Notes under the pieces: model-generated | Databases searched by the model: none | What the model was told of the DNA's origin: nothing | What the model saw: only the letters and a program-made list of their open reading frames with translations | Program-made: the position numbers and the translations under genes | Assembly: GCA_002366545.1 (NCBI GenBank) | Contig: DFBH01000052.1 | Location: forward strand, 1-30,767 | Origin: Candidatus Oleimmundimicrobium americanum | GTDB taxonomy: Bacteria; Actinomycetota; Aquicultoria; UBA3085; Oleimmundimicrobiaceae | Reading direction: 5' to 3' | DNA: 30,767 nt | Shown: positions 6,164-14,885 of the stretch, piece after piece | How the letters are laid out: the number at the start of each line of letters is the position of its first letter | Position numbering within the stretch: the stretch's first letter is position 1

Positions 6164-7211
6164 CGACTATCCCCTTAAGCGTTTTTAAAACTATGTCGTT
6201 TTCCTCTCCGGTACCAATCGTAATCCTTAAATAATCCCTCAAACGTGGTTCGCTAAAACCCCTAACCAAAACACCCGCTTCTAAAAGCTTTTTCCAAACA
6301 AAAGATGCCTCTTTTTCCGTCTTAATTAAAATAAAATTTGCAGCCGAAGGACAGGGATTAATCCCGTTTATTTCTTTCAGCTCGACAAAAGTCCTATCCC
6401 GCTCGCTTATTATTTCTTCAATTTGTGGTTTTAAAATATCTTTTCTTTTAAGCACCAAGGACGCGACCATTTGAGAAAACGCATCGCAGTTATAGGGAAG
6501 TTTTACTTTAAGCACATTTTTAATAACTTCGGACGAGGCCAACATATAACCAATCCTTAACCCCGCTAAAGAAAATGCTTTTGAAAAGGTTCTTAAAACC
6601 ACAAGATTTGGATACGTATTGATGAGTGAAGTGACCGTCTGCCCACTAAATTCAGCATAAGCCTCATCTATCACTATCAACGCACCGGTTTGTTTTAAAA
6701 AGGATTCTATATCCTCATTTGAAATCGGATTTCCCGTTGGGTTGTTTGGGCTGCATAAAAAGATAAGCGCGGGCTCAAAATCCTTGGCAGCCTCAATTGC
6801 TTTTGCAACATCGACATCAAATAAATCAGTTCTTTCGAACCGATAAACCTTGGTTCCCACCGTTTGAGAAATGATATTGTACATCGAAAAAGTGGGCTCA
6901 AAAGTAAAAACAGACCTTCCGCAAGCCCCATAAGCAAGAAGCAAACATTGAATCAGTTCATCCGAACCGTTTCCCAAAACAACGTTATCAGCAGAAACTC
7001 CATAGACGGTTGCAATCTGCTTCCGAAGCCCACTTGCCAAAGCATCCGGATAACGATTAAAGGTGAAACTGCCCAGTTTTTCTTTAACTTCATCCACCAA
7101 GGTTTGAGGTAAATTGTAAGAACTCTCGTTAGCAGAAAGCACTACCTGAGCATCTTCCTCTAATGGGAGATAAGGCTTAAGAGCGCCAAGCTCCAGTCGA
7201 GGCTCAATCAT
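6153..7211 (-). CDS. hisC: Histidinol-phosphate aminotransferase
   Basis: HisC is a fold type I PLP enzyme that transfers the amino group of glutamate to imidazole acetol phosphate. Motifs visible are ANESSYNLP, FNRYPDA, GNGSDELIQ, CSPNNPTGNP, DEAYAEF and the Schiff-base lysine in RTFSKAFSLAGLRIGY (about K211 from this start). The C-terminal LRITIGT carries the substrate-carboxylate Arg. ATG 7211, one base after the hisD stop, gives the usual N-terminus (MIEPRLELGALKPY). Upstream GTG and TTG codons overlapping hisD are possible alternatives. From this start the protein has 352 residues. Confidence 0.95.
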   Translation of the reverse strand: MIEPRLELGALKPYLPLEEDAQVVLSANESSYNLPQTLVDEVKEKLGSFTFNRYPDALASGLRKQIATVYGVSADNVVLGNGSDELIQCLLLAYGACGRSVFTFEPTFSMYNIISQTVGTKVYRFERTDLFDVDVAKAIEAAKDFEPALIFLCSPNNPTGNPISNEDIESFLKQTGALIVIDEAYAEFSGQTVTSLINTYPNLVVLRTFSKAFSLAGLRIGYMLASSEVIKNVLKVKLPYNCDAFSQMVASLVLKRKDILKPQIEEIISERDRTFVELKEINGINPCPSAANFILIKTEKEASFVWKKLLEAGVLVRGFSEPRLRDYLRITIGTGEENDIVLKTLKGIVDGK

Positions 7212-7212
7212 G

Positions 7213-8511
7213 TCAGTCACGTGCTTCAACTCTTATCGTGGCAGATTGCGCGTGAGCATCTAACCCTTCGGCATTGGCTATAATCTCGAGGGGCCCAACA
7301 ACCTTCTTCAAACCTTCCTTCGTAAAAGAAAGCACGCTGGATTTTTTAACAAAGTCATATACTCCAAGAGGCGAATAAAAACGAGCCGTACCACAAGTTG
7401 GAAGAATGTGATTAGGACCAGCCACATAATCTCCTACCGATTCAGGGGTATAAGCTCCAAGAAATATAGCTCCGGCATTTTTAATTTCTCCAAGTATGCT
7501 CATGGGGTCCTCAACCATTATTTCCAAGTGCTCGGGAGCAATAAAATTAACAAGTTTTATCGCCATCCCTAAAGAATCCGTCAACAATATCCTTCCAAAT
7601 TTTTCTATAGCTTCCTCGGCTATACTCTGCCTCTTTATGAGCTGTAACTGCTCATCCAGCTGAGCATCAACATCTTCCGCCAACCGGGCCGAAGTTGTAA
7701 TTAAAATGGCTGTAGCATCAGGGGCGTGTTCCGCTTGAGCCAACATATCTGCGGCAATATAGGCTGGATTAGCCTTCGCGTCAGCCATTACAACCACCTC
7801 GCTCGGACCCGCAAGCATGTCGATATCAACCGTTCCAAACACAAGCTTCTTGGCCAGTGTGACATAGATATTGCCCGGGCCCGTAATCTTATAGACTTTC
7901 TTTATGGCCTCCGTTCCATAAGCCATAGCCGCTATAGCCTGTGCTCCTCCAACTCGGTAGACCTCCGTTACACCCGCTTCAAAAGCAGCAGCCAATGTTC
8001 GCGGATTAACTTGGCCATCTTCATCAGGAGGAACACACATGGCTATTTCTTCAACTCCTGCAACTTTAGCCGGAATAGCATTCATTAAAACAGAGGAGGG
8101 GTAAGAAGCCATGCCACCGGGAACATATATGCCCACACGCTCAATCGGACTTATCTGTTGTCCCAACAAAACACCGTCCTCTTCGGTCGTAAACCAAGAA
8201 TCAGTCCTCTGGTTTTCGTGATATGAAATAATGCGTTTTTTGGCAAATTTTAAGGCGGCAATAAATTTCTCATCAACTACACTGTAAGCCTCTTCAAACT
8301 CCTTTTTGCTCACCTTAAGCTCGTCGGGTTTCAAGTTTGCCCTGTCAAATTTTTTTGTGTATTCCAGCAAAGCAGAATCGCCTTTTTCGCGAACATTTTC
8401 TACTATTTCTTGAACCAATCCCAATTTCGACTCATTTAAAGTTCGAGAAGGCAAAATTTTTGTCAGCTCTTTATCTCTTATGGTTGAAGGTACTTTTGTT
8501 GTAGATATCAT
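7213..8511 (-). CDS. hisD: Histidinol dehydrogenase
   Basis: HisD oxidises histidinol to histidine in two NAD-dependent steps. The 432-residue protein has the long family signature starting DMLAGPSEVVVMAD (about residue 231), zinc-ligand region AQAEHAPDA (Q259, H262), catalytic E327-H328 in IAPEHLEIM, and GPNHILPTCGTARF near the C-terminus. ATG 8511 is 2 nt after the hisG stop, and its ribosome-binding site (AAGAAGGAG) lies within the hisG coding end. No anomaly was seen. Confidence 0.97.
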   Translation of the reverse strand: MISTTKVPSTIRDKELTKILPSRTLNESKLGLVQEIVENVREKGDSALLEYTKKFDRANLKPDELKVSKKEFEEAYSVVDEKFIAALKFAKKRIISYHENQRTDSWFTTEEDGVLLGQQISPIERVGIYVPGGMASYPSSVLMNAIPAKVAGVEEIAMCVPPDEDGQVNPRTLAAAFEAGVTEVYRVGGAQAIAAMAYGTEAIKKVYKITGPGNIYVTLAKKLVFGTVDIDMLAGPSEVVVMADAKANPAYIAADMLAQAEHAPDATAILITTSARLAEDVDAQLDEQLQLIKRQSIAEEAIEKFGRILLTDSLGMAIKLVNFIAPEHLEIMVEDPMSILGEIKNAGAIFLGAYTPESVGDYVAGPNHILPTCGTARFYSPLGVYDFVKKSSVLSFTKEGLKKVVGPLEIIANAEGLDAHAQSATIRVEARD

Positions 8512-8513
8512 CC

Positions 8514-9161
8514 TTACTCCTTCTTGGCCATCTTAAGTCTTTTTAAAAATTCATTAATCTCTTTAAATTTTATCTTGTAACTAACGTGATTGGCAATTAA
8601 ACGAGATGAGCATCTTGCAACTTCATCCATCACCACAAGATCGTTTTCGGCAAGGGTTTTCCCGGTCGAAGAAAGATCAACTATTTCGTCAGCTAAACCC
8701 ACAATAGGAGCAAGTTCAACCGAACCATGTAATTTAATTATTTCAGCCTGTATTCCCCGCTTTGCAAAATAATCCTCAGTAACCCTCGTAAACTTTGTGG
8801 CCACCCTAACCTGACCAAAATGTTTGTAACTCTCCCTTACCTTATTCCTCTCTTTGAGCAAGGCCGCCAAAACAAAACGGCATCTCCCATAACCTAAATC
8901 GAGCAATTCAAAAACTTTCTTTTTGGTTTCCATTAAAACATCTTTTCCAACCACACCAAGGTCGGCGGCCCCATACTCAACAAAAGTCGGTACATCAAAT
9001 GGCCGCGTCAATATATATTCCATTTTATCTTTATCGACGATAAATCTTAATTTTCTTGAGTCTTCCCTTAATTCAGAAACATCAAGGCCGCTTTTTTCGA
9101 ACAAATTTAATGTTTCTTCATAAATTGCTCCTTTGGAAAGAGCAACTTTCAAATATCTCAT
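8514..9161 (-). CDS. hisG: ATP phosphoribosyltransferase, short form
   Basis: HisG condenses ATP and PRPP, the first committed step. At 215 residues it is the short form that lacks the C-terminal histidine-binding domain and needs HisZ, which is encoded directly upstream. Motifs include GAADLGVVGKDVL, ATKFTRVTEDYF, and the PRPP-loop region ELAPIVGLADEIVDLSSTG. ATG 9161 overlaps the hisZ stop (ATGA), which fits subunit co-translation. Feedback inhibition would be expected through HisZ. Confidence 0.97.
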   Translation of the reverse strand: MRYLKVALSKGAIYEETLNLFEKSGLDVSELREDSRKLRFIVDKDKMEYILTRPFDVPTFVEYGAADLGVVGKDVLMETKKKVFELLDLGYGRCRFVLAALLKERNKVRESYKHFGQVRVATKFTRVTEDYFAKRGIQAEIIKLHGSVELAPIVGLADEIVDLSSTGKTLAENDLVVMDEVARCSSRLIANHVSYKIKFKEINEFLKRLKMAKKE

Positions 9162-10426
9162 TTCAATTTCTCCTTAATCATCGATAAAGAGGAGGTCTTC
9201 TTTAAATTTGTTTCAACATCGAAGATCTCAACTGATTCCGGAACTTTATCAACATTTATCACCCAACGAAATTCCCCTTCGTTTGTTGCAAAATCATATT
9301 TGTCAAAGGAATATGGCTCAAGGATGGTCTCAACACAAAAATCCATATCCCTTAACATTTTTGCCGTCGCTAAAACCCTTTTAACATCCTTTGTTGAGCA
9401 CACAAGCACCCTTTTACTATTTTGTTTTTTCAATGCCCCTTGTTCGGCAAGACATATGTGGAGCCTCTCAAGACCCAACGCAAAACCACAAGCCGGCTTA
9501 TTCACTCCAAATTCTGAAAGGAGACCATCATATCTCCCCCCTGCTCCAACTAAAAAACCAAGGTTAGGAGCATAAACCTCAAAAACTATTCCTGTATAGT
9601 AATCAAAATGTTTGGCAATACCAAAATCAAAGATTACAAACTCCTCTAAACCATAAGATTTCAAGAACTCGTATAAATCAAAAAGGTTCTTAAGGACTTT
9701 GCGGGAGCAAGCGCTGCCGATATAACTTTTCGCTTTCTCGAGAACATTTTCACGACCCCGAAGAAGCGGAATCTCCATAATTTTAGACTTATCTTTGGAT
9801 AAAATGGAATTTTCAACAATTAATCGTTCTATCCCCACCAAATCTTTCTCGACAAGCAAGGTCTGGATTTCTTTTATCAACTCTTTAGATATGTTGGATT
9901 CTTCAAGAACACCCCTAAAGAAATCAGCTTGCCCTATCCCAACCCGAAAATCTTTAAGACCGGCCGCCCGTAAGGATTCAATTAACACCGCGATGACTTC
10001 GGCGTCAGCAGCAGCCCCTTTGCTTCCAATAAACTCTAAACCCATTTGATAAAATTCACGTTGTTGACCGCGTTGGGGAGGCTCTTCGCGAAAAACATTT
10101 GTGGAGTAATATAAACGCGAAAAATCAGTACTTTTCATTCGCTGGGAAACAACTCTGGCAATCGGAGTCGTCATTTCCGGACGAAGAGCAAGGAGACTCC
10201 CATCACAATCGAGAAATTTAAACATCTCATCCTTCATCATCTTCCCCGTTTCGATAGCTAAATTATCAAAAAACTCAAACGTGGGAGTGATAATTTCTCT
10301 GTATCCCCAGCTTTCAAAAATTCTCCTTAATTTAGTCTCAACATATCTTCTCTCTTCAACCTCAGTGGGCATTATATCTCTCAAACCCCTGGGAATCGAC
10401 ACAAAATCTTTTTTATTATTACCCAT
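9158..10426 (-). CDS. hisZ: ATP phosphoribosyltransferase regulatory subunit
   Basis: The protein is a 422-residue histidyl-tRNA synthetase paralog. Class II features are present: motif 2 FREEPPQRGQQREFYQ and motif 3 GFALGLERL, plus GGRYDGLLSEFG and DYYTGIVFE. In true HisRS the block before DYY reads VRGLDYY with an essential Arg; here it is IAKHFDYY, so the catalytic Arg is missing. Together with the overlap with short-form hisG, this identifies HisZ rather than HisS. It is probably the first gene of the his transcription unit, with a candidate promoter at 10471-10499. The C-terminal part resembles a degenerate anticodon-binding domain. Confidence 0.93.
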   Translation of the reverse strand: MGNNKKDFVSIPRGLRDIMPTEVEERRYVETKLRRIFESWGYREIITPTFEFFDNLAIETGKMMKDEMFKFLDCDGSLLALRPEMTTPIARVVSQRMKSTDFSRLYYSTNVFREEPPQRGQQREFYQMGLEFIGSKGAAADAEVIAVLIESLRAAGLKDFRVGIGQADFFRGVLEESNISKELIKEIQTLLVEKDLVGIERLIVENSILSKDKSKIMEIPLLRGRENVLEKAKSYIGSACSRKVLKNLFDLYEFLKSYGLEEFVIFDFGIAKHFDYYTGIVFEVYAPNLGFLVGAGGRYDGLLSEFGVNKPACGFALGLERLHICLAEQGALKKQNSKRVLVCSTKDVKRVLATAKMLRDMDFCVETILEPYSFDKYDFATNEGEFRWVINVDKVPESVEIFDVETNLKKTSSLSMIKEKLK

Positions 10427-10470
10427 TATTTCATTCCTTTAACGTAATAAAGTGTTAATAAACAAAAACA

Positions 10471-10499
10471 AACCTACTATGTTTTTTCTTTGTTGTCAA
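10471..10499 (-). promoter_or_regulatory. Candidate sigma70-type promoter for the his operon
   Basis: On the minus strand, a consensus -35 box TTGACA (10499-10494) is followed after 17 nt by TAGGTT (10476-10471), a weak -10 that matches 3 of 6 consensus positions. Transcription would start about 38 nt upstream of hisZ. No histidine-rich leader frame or T-box-like element is visible in the short leader. Confidence 0.45.
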
Positions 10500-10522
10500 C
10501 ATAAAACCATATTTAACGAAAT

Positions 10523-13500
10523 CTACCGGGCTTTTTTTAATTGTTTTACAAAAACTGCTTCTTCGCCCAGTAATTCTTTCAGCTCAGCAAAAAATTTTCC
10601 TCCAATTTTAACTCCGTTGTTTTTGCCAAGTCTCATTGTCGTTATTTTTTTATTGCTGACGATTTGTAAAAAGACAGGTGAGGGGCCACCGGCATGTGCC
10701 CTTAAGATCCGTTTAAGATGTTCAAACAACTTTTTCGTAAAATTAGCGGACTTTATTTTAATATAAACCGATGAAACTCCTTCCGCTTCATCGGTGTTTA
10801 AAGACTCTACGTTCAAAGCTATTATCTTTACTTCATCCTCTTTTTTATCAATTCTTCCTTTTACGCGAACCACCTTGTCTTCTTCAATTAAATCGCGGTA
10901 GTTCTGGTACATTGATGGAAACACTACGACCTCGACCTGTCCCTCTAAATCCTCAAGACTTACAAAGAGCATAATTCCACCTTTTCGCGTCGTAATGCTT
11001 TTAATCTTAGCAATTAATCCGCCAATCCAAACAACGCTTCCGTCTTTCTTTTCCTTAAGTTCGCCAAGAGATACATCAACTTGATTTTTAAGTGCATTTT
11101 CTACACTAAAAAGAGGGTGATCGCTAACATATAACCCCAACATCTCTTTCTCGTATGCAAGCAGCTCATCTTTGGGATATTCTTCAATATCTACTGAAAT
11201 ATCGCAAACCTCTTCCTCCTCGCCGTTAAAATCAAAGAGAGTAGACTGACCGATTTTTTTATCTTTTTGCTTCCTGTGTCCAATCTCAACCGCTTGTTCC
11301 ATTGTCTCCGTTAGGCCCTTTCGAGAAGTTCCGCAAAAGTCGAAGGCGCCACCTTTAATTAAGCCTTCCAAACACCTCTTGTTTATTACGCTAAGATCAA
11401 CTTTTTCACAAAAATCCCAAAGTGATTTAAAAGGATCCCCTTCTCTTCTATATTTAACGATAGCCTCCACCGGCCCTTCGCCAACATTCCTTACCGCAGC
11501 AAGACCAAACCTTATAGAATCACCAACCGCAGTAAATCCACCAAAACTCTCATTTACATCCGGCGGCAAAACTTTAATCCCAAGTTGCCTGCACTCGTTA
11601 ATATAACGGGGCACTTTATCTTTGGTATGCATTACACTTGTAAGAAGGGCTGCCATGAACTCAACCGGATAGTTCGCCTTAAGATAAGCGGTTTGATAAG
11701 CCACTACAGCATAAGCAGTGCTGTGAGATTTATTAAAACCGTAACCGGCAAAATGAAGCACCAAATCAAATACTTCTCCCGCTGTTTTGTCATCGATTCC
11801 CTTTGAGATAGCTCCACCTATAAATTTTTCCCTATGCTCGGCCAAAACCTTGGGTTTCTTTTTGCTCATCGCGGACCGTAAAATATCGGCTTCAGCCATA
11901 CTGAAACCAGCCATGACATTTGCTATGAGCATTACTTGCTCCTGATAGACGATAATTCCGTAAGTATCTTTCAATATCTCCTCAGTTGTGGGATGCGGAT
12001 ACTCAACCGGGACGCGCCCATGTTTTCTGTCAACAAAATCTTTTACCATACCGCTACCGAGAGGACCCGGGCGATACAACGCCAACAAACCAACTATATC
12101 CTCAAAATTTGTCGGTTGAAGGTCTCTAAGAAGACCTCTCATTCCTGAGCTTTCAAGTTGAAACACCCCAACGCTCTCAGCTCTTTGGAGCATTTTGTAT
12201 GTTTTTTCATCGTCAAACGGAATATCATCGATATCGATATCTACCCCTCTGGTACGTTTAATAATCTTTAGCGCGTTGCCAATTACGGTTAACGTGCGAA
12301 GGCCAAGAAAATCCATTTTAAGGAGACCAATTTTTCGCACAGCATCCATATGATATTGGGTTACGGTTTCCGCGTCTCCCTTCCTCTGAATGGGAGTATA
12401 ATCCGTTAAAGGACCTCGTGAAATAACCACACCGGCTGCGTGGATTGAATCCTGTCTTGCCAAACCTTCTAAAGCTTTTGCGGTCTCTATAATTTTGGCA
12501 GCTTCCGCATCGGTTTTACATTCTTCCGCTAAGTCCGGAGATAATTTCAAAGCTTCCTCGATGGTAATTCCCGGCGTTTCCGGAATCAACTTAGCAATTT
12601 TATCAACTTTTCCGTAAGGGATACCAAAAACACGGCCGGCATCTCTGATTGCAGCCCTCGCTGCCATCGTCCCAAAAGTAATAATTTGTGCCACGTTCTC
12701 GCTACCGTATTTTTTGCTCACATAGTCAATAACCTCGCTTCGCCTTTCAATACAAAAATCGATATCGATATCGGGCATACTTACCCTTTCGGGGTTCAAG
12801 AACCTTTCAAAAAGGAGACCGTGTTTTAAGGGATCAATATTGGTTATTCCCAAGGCATAAGAAACAATGCTTCCCGCAGCACTTCCTCTCCCCGGGCCCA
12901 CTCTAATTCCCTGGTCATTGGCAAATTTAACAAAGTCCCACACCACGAGGAAATATCCAGCAAAACCCATCTTTTTAATTACACTTAGTTCGTGATTTAA
13001 ACGTTCTTCAATTTCTGGTGTAATCTCAGCATATCTTCTTCTGATGCCTTCCATGGATAATTTATCAAGGTAAGATTCCAAGGTATATCCTTCCGGCACA
13101 TCGTAGTGAGGAAGAAGTGTCTGGTTAAAATCGATTGAAACGTTGCATCTTTCAGCAATCTTTGCCGTATTTTCAATAGCTTCAGGTATATCTGCGAATA
13201 TTTTTTCAATTTCTTTTGGAGACTTGAAATAAAATTTATCGCTACTAAATCTAAGTCTGTTTTCATCGTCAAGCAGAGCACCCGTCTGAATGCATAGAAG
13301 AACATCCTGAGCCATGCTATCCGATTTTTTAACATAATGAATGTCATTTGTTGCAACCAAAGGAATGTTCAACTCTTTTGAAAATTCCCTCAAAGTTTTG
13401 TTGACCACTTTCTGCTCTTTAATACCTTGATCTTGAACCTCAAGAAAAAAGTTTTCTTCACCAAAAATTTCCTTAAATTCAAGAGCTACCTTTTTTGCTT

Positions 13501-13960
13501 CGTCTACATTTTCCCTCAATATTAATTTGGCAACTTCCCCCCCTATACAACCACTTAAAGCTATTAAACCATGGTGATATTCTTTAAGGAGTTCCTTGTC
13601 AACACGAGGTTTATAGTAAAATCCTTCAAGAAAACCAAGAGAAACAAGACGCATTAAATTTCTATAACCTTCGTTGTTCTCCGCTAAAAGAACCAGATGA
13701 AAAAAATCATTGTCTTTTCGAAAAGTTTTTTCAAATCGACTATTGGGGGCCACATAGACTTCGCAACCTATAATGGGTTTTATTCCTGCTTTTTTGGCGG
13801 CTTCATAAAAATCTATTATGCCATACATGACACCGTGGTCAGTTAAAGCAAGCGCAGGCATACCAAGCTCTTTTGCACGGTTAACCAAATCTTTAATTCT
13901 TGCTGCCCCATCTAAAAGAGAATATTCAGAATGTGTGTGAAGATGAATAAATTTAGACAT
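10523..13960 (-). CDS. dnaE: DNA polymerase III alpha subunit (DnaE1 type)
   Basis: This is the replicative polymerase catalytic subunit, 1145 residues. Domains in order: PHP domain (1 to about 275, starting FIHLHTHSEYSLLDG, with TDHG at 40-43), then the polymerase palm with GPGRGSAAGS (355-364) and PDIDIDF (396-402, two catalytic Asp), then a third acidic site near LKMDFLGLRTL. Fingers, an HhH region (PPDVNESFGGF onwards) and an OB fold (about 985-1060) follow. No Dnase/epsilon domain is inserted, so it is DnaE rather than PolC. Its Shine-Dalgarno GGAGG lies inside a heptanucleotide array (13962-13982), 7 nt before ATG 13960. It sits directly upstream of the his operon, separated by 96 nt. 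Confidence 0.97.
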   Translation of the reverse strand: MSKFIHLHTHSEYSLLDGAARIKDLVNRAKELGMPALALTDHGVMYGIIDFYEAAKKAGIKPIIGCEVYVAPNSRFEKTFRKDNDFFHLVLLAENNEGYRNLMRLVSLGFLEGFYYKPRVDKELLKEYHHGLIALSGCIGGEVAKLILRENVDEAKKVALEFKEIFGEENFFLEVQDQGIKEQKVVNKTLREFSKELNIPLVATNDIHYVKKSDSMAQDVLLCIQTGALLDDENRLRFSSDKFYFKSPKEIEKIFADIPEAIENTAKIAERCNVSIDFNQTLLPHYDVPEGYTLESYLDKLSMEGIRRRYAEITPEIEERLNHELSVIKKMGFAGYFLVVWDFVKFANDQGIRVGPGRGSAAGSIVSYALGITNIDPLKHGLLFERFLNPERVSMPDIDIDFCIERRSEVIDYVSKKYGSENVAQIITFGTMAARAAIRDAGRVFGIPYGKVDKIAKLIPETPGITIEEALKLSPDLAEECKTDAEAAKIIETAKALEGLARQDSIHAAGVVISRGPLTDYTPIQRKGDAETVTQYHMDAVRKIGLLKMDFLGLRTLTVIGNALKIIKRTRGVDIDIDDIPFDDEKTYKMLQRAESVGVFQLESSGMRGLLRDLQPTNFEDIVGLLALYRPGPLGSGMVKDFVDRKHGRVPVEYPHPTTEEILKDTYGIIVYQEQVMLIANVMAGFSMAEADILRSAMSKKKPKVLAEHREKFIGGAISKGIDDKTAGEVFDLVLHFAGYGFNKSHSTAYAVVAYQTAYLKANYPVEFMAALLTSVMHTKDKVPRYINECRQLGIKVLPPDVNESFGGFTAVGDSIRFGLAAVRNVGEGPVEAIVKYRREGDPFKSLWDFCEKVDLSVINKRCLEGLIKGGAFDFCGTSRKGLTETMEQAVEIGHRKQKDKKIGQSTLFDFNGEEEEVCDISVDIEEYPKDELLAYEKEMLGLYVSDHPLFSVENALKNQVDVSLGELKEKKDGSVVWIGGLIAKIKSITTRKGGIMLFVSLEDLEGQVEVVVFPSMYQNYRDLIEEDKVVRVKGRIDKKEDEVKIIALNVESLNTDEAEGVSSVYIKIKSANFTKKLFEHLKRILRAHAGGPSPVFLQIVSNKKITTMRLGKNNGVKIGGKFFAELKELLGEEAVFVKQLKKAR

Positions 13961-13961
13961 C

Positions 13962-13982
13962 TATCAGCCTCCGGCAATCAGC
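13962..13982. repeat. Heptanucleotide array carrying the dnaE ribosome-binding site
   Basis: The three plus-strand units are TATCAGC, CTCCGGC and AATCAGC. Read on the minus strand, the junction of the first two gives GGAGG, correctly spaced before the dnaE ATG. Confidence 0.6.
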
Positions 13983-13983
13983 T

Positions 13984-14165
13984 AATTAAATTAAGAAATA
14001 AAATATAAAAATGAAAAACTATATAGAAAAATTTAAAATCGAAAACCAAGCCCTGAAAAATAAAATTCTTAAAACGTTTTTAATCCAACAGATTATTCTC
14101 TAAATAAAAGCTTTCTTAATTTTTAATTATCGTTTTTATTTTTTCATTCTCCATTCTTCATTAAC
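13984..14165. repeat. AT-rich dispersed repeat, copy A
   Basis: This spacer matches 15691-15858 at both ends: a left end AATTAAATTAAG then AAATAAAATATAAAA, and a right end with TTAATTATC, TTTTTATT and CATTCTCCATT. The middle is diverged. The right end is itself heptanucleotide-periodic (14145-14165: CATTCTC, CATTCTT, CATTAAC). A shorter relative is at 28022-28098. Confidence 0.6.
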
Positions 14166-14166
14166 T

Positions 14167-14472
14167 TTATCCTTTATCCTGCTTTTTTAGTCTCTCAAGC
14201 ACGAGCTTGTATCCATCCGCTCCGTAATTTAAACATCTCTTAACTCGACTGATGGTTGCTGTGCTTGCACCGGTTTCATTTGCTATATCGCTGTAAATTT
14301 CGCCGACATCAAGTTTTTTGGCAACAGCAAGTCTCTGAGCTATTGCTTTAATCTCACCAACGGTGCAGACGTCCTCAAAAAACCGGTAACACTCTTCACG
14401 ATTTTGAAGAAGAAGGGTTGCATCAAACAAATCGTCAACAAAATTGCTTCTTAAACGCTTATCTATGGACAA
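14167..14472 (-). CDS. YerC/TrpR-family DNA-binding regulator
   Basis: A 101-residue protein of the TrpR/YerC-like helix-turn-helix class. The core runs from LRSNFVDDLFDATLLLQN, through EECYRFFEDVCTVGEIKAIAQRL, to an HTH at about residues 56-80 (YSDIANETGASTATISRVKRCLNYG). The TTG at 14472 is chosen as start: GGGAGG (14486-14481) lies 8 nt upstream and the length then fits the family; longer versions have no ribosome-binding site. A candidate promoter lies at 14499-14527. The ligand and targets of this family are mostly unknown. Its position between amino-acid operons makes local regulation plausible but unproven. Confidence 0.85.
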   Translation of the reverse strand: MSIDKRLRSNFVDDLFDATLLLQNREECYRFFEDVCTVGEIKAIAQRLAVAKKLDVGEIYSDIANETGASTATISRVKRCLNYGADGYKLVLERLKKQDKG

Positions 14473-14498
14473 ATGACACACCTCCCATGTCCTAAAAC

Positions 14499-14527
14499 AC
14501 AATAATTTTAACACAGGATTGGCTCAA
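14499..14527 (-). promoter_or_regulatory. Candidate sigma70-type promoter for the YerC-like gene
   Basis: On the minus strand, TTGAGC (14527-14522), a 17-nt spacer and TATTGT (14504-14499) match the -35 and -10 consensus at 4 of 6 positions each. Predicted initiation is about 10 nt before the GGGAGG ribosome-binding site. Confidence 0.35.
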
Positions 14528-14553
14528 TGGTGGATTAAAAAAACTAAAATAAG

Positions 14554-14823
14554 CTATTTTCTTTCAAGTTCAAAAACAACAGGGTTATGAGGATCGGGGC
14601 AACAGACAATGGCTTTATTCTTATCTTCTTCCCAAGGAAACTCGCCGCCAAACCTTAAGACCGTAAGGAAGGGGAACATCGCCTGAAAAGCCCAGGCACA
14701 CATTTTCGGCGGAATTTCTTCGTTTGAAATAACCCAGGAATCACCGGACTTGAGCCCATATGAACACACGCCTTTTCCTTGAATTTCTTTAACAGTTATT
14801 GTGACGGGTTTACCTTTTTCCAA
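14554..14823 (-). CDS. TIGR04076-type small protein
   Basis: This is an 89-residue protein. Its pattern matches my recollection of the TIGR04076 family: an N-terminal beta strand (VTITVKEIQGKGVC), then MCAWAFQAMFPFLTVLRFGGEFPW, then a CCPDPHNPVVFELER C-terminus. Cysteines at GKGVC, KMC and CC could bind a metal or be redox-active. The family has no established function. The TTG start at 14823 is preceded by GGAG with suitable spacing. It lies downstream of the FAH-family gene and upstream of the YerC-like regulator. Confidence 0.75.
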   Translation of the reverse strand: MEKGKPVTITVKEIQGKGVCSYGLKSGDSWVISNEEIPPKMCAWAFQAMFPFLTVLRFGGEFPWEEDKNKAIVCCPDPHNPVVFELERK

Positions 14824-14885
14824 TAGTTTCTCCAGAAAATAAAATTCTAATCTAAGATATTTTTAACACTAAAATAAATAAAAAA

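Noticed and set aside
7726..8088. Plus-strand open frame opposite hisD
   Set aside because: It lies inside well-conserved hisD and has neither a recognisable domain nor a ribosome-binding site.
9158..10426. Histidyl-tRNA synthetase (hisS)
   Set aside because: The catalytic Arg of the HisRS-specific motif is replaced (AKHFDYY), and the gene overlaps a short-form hisG that requires HisZ.
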